From an uncultured Bacteroidales bacterium (GTDB lineage: Bacteria; Bacteroidota; Bacteroidia; Bacteroidales; Paludibacteraceae): DNA of 13,093 nucleotides. Numbering within the stretch: position 1 is the stretch's first letter; each line of letters opens with the position of its first letter. The notes under the pieces are model-generated. The model was not told the origin of the DNA, made no database searches, and worked only from the letters and a program-made list of their open reading frames with translations. The position numbers and the translations under genes were made by a program. The stretch lies in contig CAIWIS010000898.1 of NCBI GenBank assembly GCA_903912795.1, positions 1-13,093 on the forward strand, written 5' to 3'. Of the stretch, positions 1-6,260 are shown in pieces.

Positions 1-496
1 GATCTATAAACTCACTGGCAGTAGCTGTTGACGAGCCAGCCAACGTTACGGGGATACGGTAATTTGTCGTTGCCGAAGAAGTGAGCGACAAGGAACCACC
101 GCTTTTATTCTCAAATTGAGCAGAATTAAGCGTAATTATAGTACCGGCAGTTGAACCTGTATATGTAGCACTCATTGAGCCACTATTTTCCAATCTGCAG
201 TTAGTAATTGTCATTACTAAAAAATTGGCTGTTGCTCCCGAAGCTACTGTCACTGTACCGCCTGCACCCATATTAGCTGCTTCAATGAATACTTCATCGG
301 CTGTTCCAGGAGGCACTGAAGCAGTAGTGCCTGTGGGTGTACCGGTTTTCCAGTTGCTTGCGGTATTCCAATCTCCACCGCCTGATATTACAAAATAATA
401 CTTGGCAGCAAAACTGCTAAATGACATGCCTATAAAGGCCATTAATAACAGAAAACGAAAGAAGTTTTGTTTTGGGATTTGAGTAATTTTTTTCAT
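1..496 (-). CDS. Secreted protein of unknown function, N-terminal part (runs off left edge)
   Basis: The reading frame opens at an ATG at 496-494 and stays open for 165 codons to the window edge, so only the N-terminal part is seen. It starts MKKITQ and has a hydrophobic stretch at about residues 13-29, with a likely signal peptidase I site near SFA-A (residues 28-31). The mature protein starts with aromatic residues (KYYFVISGGGDWN) and carries the W-N-T-A-S-N-W motif at 43-49. That motif is common near the N terminus of large secreted Bacteroidota proteins with repetitive beta structure. The rest is rich in Gly, Thr, Ser and Ala, with short alternating beta-like strands, as expected for a beta-helix or adhesin-like exoprotein. 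A T9SS tail would be expected at the missing C terminus but cannot be seen. It lies 228 bp beyond the preceding gene and behind two operator-like palindromes, so it probably has its own promoter. The enzymatic role, if any, is unknown. Confidence 0.8.
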   Translation of the reverse strand, partial: MKKITQIPKQNFFRFLLLMAFIGMSFSSFAAKYYFVISGGGDWNTASNWKTGTPTGTTASVPPGTADEVFIEAANMGAGGTVTVASGATANFLVMTITNCRLENSGSMSATYTGSTAGTIITLNSAQFENKSGGSLSLTSSATTNYRIPVTLAGSSTATASEFID

Positions 497-560
497 ACTG
501 AATATTTATAAAGAAATGTACACAATAAATTAAAATCAAACTATTTAATCTATTTCACAG

Positions 561-568
561 CAAATATA
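561..568 (-). promoter_or_regulatory. Possible Bacteroidota -7 promoter box
   Basis: Read on the minus strand this octamer is TATATTTG, an exact match to the Bacteroidota housekeeping -7 consensus TAnnTTTG. It would put transcription start near 554 and give a leader of about 57 nt before the ATG at 496. I see no good -33 TTTG element at the usual spacing of 19-21 bp, so the match may be chance in AT-rich DNA, or the promoter may depend on an activator. Confidence 0.35.
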
Positions 569-601
569 TTTGAAAAATTACTACCTAATATTTTAATGCA
601 A

Positions 602-639
602 TAAATATCAAAATGTAAACGTTTACATTTTGATATTTA
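602..639. promoter_or_regulatory. Perfect 38-bp palindrome containing a LacI-family-type operator
   Basis: Positions 602-639 are perfectly self-complementary around the centre at 620/621, with 19 bp on each side. The core TGTAAACGTTTACA (614-627) has the even palindrome with central CG that is typical of LacI/GalR-family operators. Flanking TATCAAAA/TTTTGATA arms extend the symmetry well beyond a usual operator. It lies about 105 bp upstream of the start codon at 496. If transcription starts near 554, the centre sits at about -66, a position better suited to activation or looping than to simple blocking. The cognate regulator is not in the window. It could also fold as an RNA hairpin at the end of the upstream operon, but the stem is AT-rich and lacks a following U tract. 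Confidence 0.7.
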
Positions 640-641
640 AC

Positions 642-657
642 ATGTAAACGTTTACAT
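642..657. promoter_or_regulatory. Second copy of the operator core (16-bp palindrome)
   Basis: ATGTAAACGTTTACAT is a perfect 16-bp palindrome containing the same 14-mer TGTAAACGTTTACA (643-656) as the neighbouring 38-bp palindrome. The two centres are 29 bp apart, about 2.8 helical turns. Symmetry stops at 641/658, so only the core is shared and not the arms. This argues that the 14-mer is the conserved protein-binding element. Two identical sites in tandem suggest cooperative binding of a LacI-family dimer or tetramer. Confidence 0.7.
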
Positions 658-724
658 TTACTGGTATTTTATTATTTAATCTTTCCTAAATGTCAATTTT
701 TTGCGTTGCGAAAATTTCACAAAA

Positions 725-3637
725 TCAGTTATTAATCATATTAGCAACAACCGTTTGTACTTCGCCATTCACACCAACGCAGGTAAGTTTGTAATTAATA
801 GTTTGAAAGGGGTCAGGAATATGAACTTCAAATTCGAACGGATAGATAGTATCCTCTATTGTTTTCCAGACACCATTACCAATTTTATATTCTAGCTTGG
901 CCGACTTCCATTCCATTGATGTTCTGTCCGAAAACAAATAAAAATCAGCAAACTGAGGAAAAGTCTGAATAATCATTGCCGTAGTTATACCTTTTAATCG
1001 CTCTTTACTTTCCTCTCTGTTGAACCGATTGGTTGGTACCGGCTTATCTACTTTGGAAGTATACTCCTGAAACAAGGCTACCTGCGCATTAAGACCTTCG
1101 ATTTTATAGGCAACCAATCCATTTGCAGGCACATCAACTACCAAAGAGCCATCTTTACATAAACTAGTTCCTGTTTGTTTTCCATTGGCATCATATAGCA
1201 CCACCTTGTAACTTTGGCCATCATTCCAAGGAATAGCCGATGGATTTAACCGTAATGTTTGATGAACTTCCTGCGGACTGGTATTGATCAACGATAAGTA
1301 CAAATCGTTGTCACCCACACCAAAAATATGATTTAAAGCAACCGTATTACCTTCAACAGCGGCCTGTGGCACCCAAAGTCGTACATTTTTATTCCCCATA
1401 AAAACACCCGGCTTATTGCCATATACTTTACTGGTCAGGAATGCATAACCTGGTGCAAAAACAGATGGAAAATCGATATTGCCATTGGAACGGTAATACA
1501 TATCCGATACCATAAAATCCATCAACAAAGCCAAATGAGGCCAAACGTGGTTATAAAACATGGCATTGTATTTCACATCTAAGTAAGGATGCATGGGGTA
1601 ATCGAACCGCTGGTACACATTGGTATGTAAAGAGGTGAAATAATAACCGGGGAAATTGGCATACCTACCAATCACGGCATTGTAAGCAGCATCTCGCAAC
1701 AAGGTGTCTCCCGTAGCTTTGGCTATACGCAACATCCAAGAGGCGTGATGAATCAGCATTACTGGACCAAACATATAGGTATTTTCAGCTTCAGGGACGG
1801 TGCCAATTAGAGATGTTTGCCAAGCTGGTACTTTCTGTTCCGGCAAAATACTAGTAACATCCGTTGGAGTAAATCCATGATTCGAATTTAAACTTGAGAA
1901 ACGTCGACCGGGAAATATCCCTTCCATTTTACCCCCTTTGTTGATTACCACCGCAGAATCGGGCGCCAAAGGATGGCTTCTCGACCACAATACAATGTGT
2001 CTTGCACCTACCCTTGCAGCATCCAAAAATCGCTTTGAACCCGTAATTTCATAAAGCTGATAAAGATCGTAAACACGAAGCGTAAAATCAGTTGTAAACT
2101 CATGAGCCGGAAAATCTTTAAAGCTTGTGGAATAGTTATCATATACCTTTTTCAGATAATTATCAGCACCAGTTTTTGCCACTTCCAAATCATTTGGGTT
2201 GTGGTTGATCAGGTATCTTGACAAATAATCCTGCCAACTTCCTCCACCCGATTCTACATCGAGGTTCAACTTGCGGGTTTTGCCAAACAAACGGTTAAGT
2301 TCAGAACTAAAAACCGGAGACAATCCATTGGACATCAATTGAAGTCCTGTTAACTCACCAATATCCACACAAGGACCTTTTAGCCTATGCGATGGACCCT
2401 GCGCCTGACCGGGAGTGGAGTCGTTTGAAAATAGAAAACGTTCGCGACTCAACAAGTACTCCATCATTGGAACAGCCCTCTGTTTATAGATATTTTCGTT
2501 GCCTGTGACGAGCGATATACTTAGTGGATGCAATGCCGATACATTTTTCACTCCTCCGGGAACATCAAACCGGTAGTCATTTGCCTTTAATTCAGTAATC
2601 CAATTGGCATATTTATCGTTCATGGCAAACTGAAGCATATTGTCAAAAGTCTGGTTGAGCGAACAGTAGGCATTTTGACGTTCGTTTTTATACTTAAAAA
2701 TCGATCTTAAAATAAAATTAGACCCTGTCATCCAATCGCCTGGGACGAAAATGTATTTGCAGGTAAAACTATACGATACCCCCGCCTTCATCAACGATTT
2801 TTCGCCACCCAATAACGGGGCAAATAATGTGGGTTGGGCTTTACCCTCGTTGTTTCTCAACATCAAGCCAAATAAGCTATTTCCTTTCGGACCTTCCGCA
2901 GGAAATGCTTTCCACATTTTATCTTTTTCATCTCCTGCTTTATTCCAATGAGTAGAAAGAGCATAGCGAAAAGGTATCATTTCAGGCGCTGGTGCAATTC
3001 CTTCGGTAAAACCTGCCACATTAACAAAAGTAGCTGCCGTTGTAGCATAAGCCTCTTCGGTGATACAACTTTTGGTTGGAAAACGCTTCCATGACCAAGT
3101 AAGTGGCTGATAAACAAAATCTAACTTCTCTGGATCGGTTTGACTTAATCCGGTAAAACCCAAAGAATACCAACCAGTTTTAGCTGTTTTTATACCCATG
3201 ATGAAAGAGGGAGCTTCGTTGCCCTTAGGTAATTCTACTACCAAAGATGGCTCGCCAAACTCTAGGGATTTAAAGCTAAAAAACAGACGATTATCCTTAA
3301 CCGTTGCTTTTGAAGCGATACTATTCTGTCCTTTTAGGTTAAAAATATTATTGTCCGTTCTTCCATTAGCATCTTTCCAACCAACTACTCCAGGAAAACC
3401 TTCGGATGCAGAGGGTTTTAAATCAGGATTTTCTGACGAAAAAACGGCATATACCTGTGGAGTAATGTCACGTAATTTGCCACTGGCTTTATGCGTTACT
3501 GTAAAGCGTGGATTGGCATTGAAATCGTTGGGTACCGAAATTTTGTACAGTTTGTTTTCGATAGTGATTATTTGCCCAAAAGCTGCGCTGAGCATAACGA
3601 GGCAGAAGAGTTGGGTGAGAAATAGTTTTTTCATCAT
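725..3637 (-). CDS. Periplasmic 970-aa protein with alpha-helical toroid-like region, putative carbohydrate-active enzyme
   Basis: The protein starts MMKKLFLTQ, with a signal peptide ending near AAFGQ (residues 18-22). The predicted layout is an all-beta N-terminal region to about 310, a helical region at about 325-720, and two small beta domains at about 740-850 and 890-968. The helical region has paired-helix segments such as DLYQLYEITGSKRFLDAA (524-541), which resemble the hairpins of (alpha/alpha) toroid glycoside hydrolases and polysaccharide lyases. Stretches rich in His, Tyr, Asp and Trp (HEFTTD at 512-517, QRFDYPMHPYLD at 676-687, NHVWPH at 696-701) are candidates for an active cleft. 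There is no T9SS tail or lipobox, so a periplasmic location is inferred. I do not recognise a specific family, and no catalytic residue can be assigned. It starts 13 bp after the preceding gene's stop, so the two are almost certainly cotranscribed. Two adjacent ATGs (3637 and 3634) are possible starts. Confidence 0.85.
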   Translation of the reverse strand: MMKKLFLTQLFCLVMLSAAFGQIITIENKLYKISVPNDFNANPRFTVTHKASGKLRDITPQVYAVFSSENPDLKPSASEGFPGVVGWKDANGRTDNNIFNLKGQNSIASKATVKDNRLFFSFKSLEFGEPSLVVELPKGNEAPSFIMGIKTAKTGWYSLGFTGLSQTDPEKLDFVYQPLTWSWKRFPTKSCITEEAYATTAATFVNVAGFTEGIAPAPEMIPFRYALSTHWNKAGDEKDKMWKAFPAEGPKGNSLFGLMLRNNEGKAQPTLFAPLLGGEKSLMKAGVSYSFTCKYIFVPGDWMTGSNFILRSIFKYKNERQNAYCSLNQTFDNMLQFAMNDKYANWITELKANDYRFDVPGGVKNVSALHPLSISLVTGNENIYKQRAVPMMEYLLSRERFLFSNDSTPGQAQGPSHRLKGPCVDIGELTGLQLMSNGLSPVFSSELNRLFGKTRKLNLDVESGGGSWQDYLSRYLINHNPNDLEVAKTGADNYLKKVYDNYSTSFKDFPAHEFTTDFTLRVYDLYQLYEITGSKRFLDAARVGARHIVLWSRSHPLAPDSAVVINKGGKMEGIFPGRRFSSLNSNHGFTPTDVTSILPEQKVPAWQTSLIGTVPEAENTYMFGPVMLIHHASWMLRIAKATGDTLLRDAAYNAVIGRYANFPGYYFTSLHTNVYQRFDYPMHPYLDVKYNAMFYNHVWPHLALLMDFMVSDMYYRSNGNIDFPSVFAPGYAFLTSKVYGNKPGVFMGNKNVRLWVPQAAVEGNTVALNHIFGVGDNDLYLSLINTSPQEVHQTLRLNPSAIPWNDGQSYKVVLYDANGKQTGTSLCKDGSLVVDVPANGLVAYKIEGLNAQVALFQEYTSKVDKPVPTNRFNREESKERLKGITTAMIIQTFPQFADFYLFSDRTSMEWKSAKLEYKIGNGVWKTIEDTIYPFEFEVHIPDPFQTINYKLTCVGVNGEVQTVVANMINN

Positions 3638-3650
3638 TTTACTTGTTATT

Positions 3651-5924
3651 TTATTTTACAATTATGGTTTTCCCCGCAGGAACAATTACTTTTTGCCAAT
3701 TAAGAAATGAATTTTGTCCCAACGATTTTTTCATTTGTTCAGCTGTTTCAGCCAACACTTTTACTTCGGCATTAAATGAGGTTGGGTTGGTAATTTCGAG
3801 TTGCCCTTTTTTGTTGAGTTTGGCCTCTACATGGTCGAGCACAAAAACCTCTCTGGTGCTTCTGTTTACATACACACCGGGCAGTTCGGCAACGGTAAGC
3901 ATCATCGAATTCTCTGCCCAGTTGGAAGATACCATGATGCCGCCAATACCACGGCCGGGCAGTTCCCAATCGGTCATGTTGATGCGTTCCGAAATCCATC
4001 CTTCGTGATAACCCTCAATGGGGCGTTCTTTCCACGACATATACTGTGGAATGGCATGGGCAATATTGCTCAACAGATTGATGTAAAATTTATCTCTGGT
4101 AGCCCTGTAAAGTTTTAATAACGAAATGCCTGAATGGGTACAGATACCGGGTGCGGTGTGTTTGTTTTGTGTGTTGGCATACACCGTGCCTGTGGTTTGC
4201 AAGCCCAATCTGCCCATACCCGAGTTTTCGGGGAATTTATAATCGTAACCCACCACCCACGTAGCCACCTGATTGCTCATCTCTTCGGCAATTTTCAACC
4301 ATTTTTTATCACCTGTAGTTTCATACAATTCGGTATACCCTTCAAGCAAACCATAGGCCGACTCACTGTCGAAACTTTGGTGCGCTTCGTTGGGACCACC
4401 ATACGTAAGCCCTTTGGTTACATAGTTTTTATAATAATAATCGCCTATAGCAATGGCACCGTCGAGGTATTTTTTGTTTTTTGTATAACGATATGCTTCG
4501 CACAAAGCTGCTGGAAAAATTCCGGCACTGGTTGTACCTCCAACTATAATTTCGCCTGTTTGCTGATTCACATACTGTCCCAATTGCTTGTAAGTATCCC
4601 AGGTTTTAAGCTGTGCATCGGTAGCTTTCAGGTTGCCATCCATCCATTGCTGTTTTACCTCTATATTCTTTTTTTTCATTAGGTCGAATAGCTTGAATGC
4701 GTAATAAACCCCATCGGCATTTTTGCGGGTAAGATGCAGGTTTTCGCCAAAAGGCATTCCCCAAACTTCGGAAGCTGACGAAAATTTTGAACCTTTTTTA
4801 AGGTCGTAGTAATAACCGGAAGGCGTTATTCCCTGAGGATAAAGCCAATTCAGCGTTTTCGTTACCCTCGATTTGGAAAGCTCGCCTCCTTCGGCGATCA
4901 AGGGGTACAAAAACAAAAAGCCATGACACCAGCCCACTTGCCAACTCCCTGTTTCGGAGGTGTAATACTCATCTTTGGCAAACCATTTCTCTTCATTTTT
5001 TTGTTTCTCAATTAAAGGGAAAACAACAGAGAAAGGTATTAAGTTTTTGGCTACGGGTGCCGGATATTGTTTTGTGCGAATATCGCGCAATTCGTCATAC
5101 AATGTTTGCACGGTTGGCGCTTCGAAGAAATCGACAACAAAAGAAATGGTGGTTTCATCGCCTGCTTTAAAACTCTTTGGTTTGTCAGGCGTTGGGGAAA
5201 CATCCATTCGAAAATTGGCATAAGCAACCAGCTCACGCACTACAGGACTTGTCAGGGTCATCGTGGCTTTGCTGCGGTCTTTATTTTCTTCTACATCTAC
5301 GCCATAATCGCCATTGCTGTTTCCCTGATCGAAACAGAGCCAAAACCCTTTGGACGATTTCGCAGCTTTAAAACCTGCTACCGGCAACGACATGCTGCCG
5401 CTGCGTTCCTGAATGCGAGAATAGCCATCACGGTAATTAAGGCGAGGCTGATCGGATAGTTGAATGGGTTTATCAAGTCCCATTTTGTTGCGGGAAGTGA
5501 AAAACGGCGGATAGTTCATCTGTTGTGCTTCGTAGCGGTTACCGTTATAAGCGGCTGCCGGAAGCAACACATAGTTTTCTTTCGACCATGCCGAAAAGTC
5601 AAAATCGACCGATACCGAGGCATCTTTCACTTCTCCCGAAAGGCATTTAAAAGTGATATCCACTTTGTATTTGCCCGGTTTTTCCATTGGACTTACCGCA
5701 CGGGTAATTTGCCACTTTGAGTCATCAAAACTCATATTTTGGTTTTCACCGGTAATTTCCACACGATTGCGCTCCAGCAAAAGGTTGTATCTGTCAGTAT
5801 CATATTGATTAATACGAGCATGGATAGCACACTTATTTTGGCTCAAATCTGTTTCAAAAGTTTGCCCAAAAGCTATGCTGAACAGGTTTAGGCAAAGAAA
5901 AGGAATAAGAATTTGTTTTTTCAT
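3651..5924 (-). CDS. Periplasmic 757-aa protein, six-hairpin glycosidase-like, specificity unknown
   Basis: The protein starts MKKQILIPF, with a hydrophobic core and a likely cleavage near AFG-Q (residues 18-21). Residues of about 22-290 look like beta-rich modules. About 295-685 is helical, with repeated helix-hairpin signatures: SWQVGWCHGFLFLYPL at 327-342, AALCEAYRYTKNKKYLDGA at 472-490, and AYGLLEGYTELYETTGDKKW at 523-542. A small beta-sandwich closes the protein at 690-757 and ends KTIIVK. This layout resembles six-hairpin glycosidases or toroid lyases. Conserved-looking acidic and aromatic spots include ETGSW (324-328), PNEAHQSFDSES (511-522) and SERINMTDWE (645-654), but no catalytic pair can be proved by eye. 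There is no T9SS tail or lipobox, so it is probably periplasmic. It lies 79 bp after the out-of-frame T9SS tail of the preceding gene and 13 bp before the 970-aa protein, which it resembles in general plan but not in obvious sequence. Confidence 0.85.
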   Translation of the reverse strand: MKKQILIPFLCLNLFSIAFGQTFETDLSQNKCAIHARINQYDTDRYNLLLERNRVEITGENQNMSFDDSKWQITRAVSPMEKPGKYKVDITFKCLSGEVKDASVSVDFDFSAWSKENYVLLPAAAYNGNRYEAQQMNYPPFFTSRNKMGLDKPIQLSDQPRLNYRDGYSRIQERSGSMSLPVAGFKAAKSSKGFWLCFDQGNSNGDYGVDVEENKDRSKATMTLTSPVVRELVAYANFRMDVSPTPDKPKSFKAGDETTISFVVDFFEAPTVQTLYDELRDIRTKQYPAPVAKNLIPFSVVFPLIEKQKNEEKWFAKDEYYTSETGSWQVGWCHGFLFLYPLIAEGGELSKSRVTKTLNWLYPQGITPSGYYYDLKKGSKFSSASEVWGMPFGENLHLTRKNADGVYYAFKLFDLMKKKNIEVKQQWMDGNLKATDAQLKTWDTYKQLGQYVNQQTGEIIVGGTTSAGIFPAALCEAYRYTKNKKYLDGAIAIGDYYYKNYVTKGLTYGGPNEAHQSFDSESAYGLLEGYTELYETTGDKKWLKIAEEMSNQVATWVVGYDYKFPENSGMGRLGLQTTGTVYANTQNKHTAPGICTHSGISLLKLYRATRDKFYINLLSNIAHAIPQYMSWKERPIEGYHEGWISERINMTDWELPGRGIGGIMVSSNWAENSMMLTVAELPGVYVNRSTREVFVLDHVEAKLNKKGQLEITNPTSFNAEVKVLAETAEQMKKSLGQNSFLNWQKVIVPAGKTIIVK

Positions 5925-6003
5925 TTATATATTTTTTCAATCGTTATCAATTAATCTCCGCTTATACTAATCTAAAAGCACAGGAGGAAATTATTCGAAT
6001 TTT

Positions 6004-6260
6004 CTACTCCACCACCAACTTAGCCACTTCATTGCCCACTTTCACAAAACAAATGCCTTTTGAAAATACATTCCGGCTAATGGTCATTGAATTATTAGCA
6101 GTACCGCTTTCCAATTGTTTGTGAAAAATCGTTCTGCCGGAAATATCGCAAATAGCCACATTCTGATTTTCAATCAAGAAATTATCTTCCAACGAAATGG
6201 TTAAATTGTTATTCGAAAGTGGATTTGGGAATATTTTTATTGGGTTATCTTTTTTTTTTT
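6004..6260 (-). pseudogene. Out-of-frame T9SS sorting domain of the upstream beta-helix gene
   Basis: Directly after the 11-adenine run, the -1 frame encodes 81 residues from DNPIKIFPNPLSNNN to FVKVGNEVAKLVVE, then TAG at 6006-6004. This is a textbook type A T9SS C-terminal domain: the F/YPNP motif, then the DISGRTIF segment (the usual D-x-x-G-(R/K) turn), and the final KGICFVKV...KLVVE strand. It has no start of its own apart from an internal TTG, so it is not an independent gene. It belongs to the protein encoded at 8312-6237, whose reading frame leaves it at the poly-A run. Adding one A, or a -1 slip, would join them into a protein of about 769 residues. Known function of the family: it directs the cargo through the T9SS and to surface anchoring. 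The well-preserved sequence argues that the domain is still under selection or was very recently lost. Confidence 0.9.

Larger units (their letters stand above)
497..724. other. Intergenic region between the operon end and the left-edge gene
   Basis: This 228-bp AT-rich gap is the longest non-coding stretch in the window. It holds the two operator-like palindromes, a possible -7 box and the leader of the left-edge gene. Just after the 725 stop there is no convincing GC-rich hairpin followed by a T run on the minus strand, so transcription from the upstream operon may partly read through. No start codon with a plausible coding frame lies within it. Confidence 0.6.

Noticed and set aside
602..639. 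The 38-bp palindrome as a Rho-independent terminator for the operon ending at 725
   Set aside because: The stem is AT-rich with few G-C pairs and no U tract follows on the minus strand. The exact reuse of its 14-bp core at 643-656 fits operators better. A role as a transcript-end hairpin is left open in the findings.
3198..4118. Several plus-strand open frames of 105-170 codons
   Set aside because: All overlap the two toroid-like genes in antisense, have no recognisable domains and no promoter or spacing that would support them.
4134..4682. A 182-codon open frame on the plus strand
   Set aside because: It lies wholly inside the well-supported 757-aa gene on the opposite strand, has no domain-like sequence, and its Cys/His/Phe-rich composition is typical of an antisense shadow.
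5981..5990. A strong Shine-Dalgarno-like AGGAGG on the plus strand
   Set aside because: No plausible plus-strand gene follows: it leads into the antisense of the T9SS tail. The genes here run the other way and show no use of such sites.
6004..6192. A stand-alone 62-codon gene
   Set aside because: It begins only at an internal TTG inside a T9SS sorting domain that continues upstream in the same frame to the poly-A run. It is the detached tail of the beta-helix gene.
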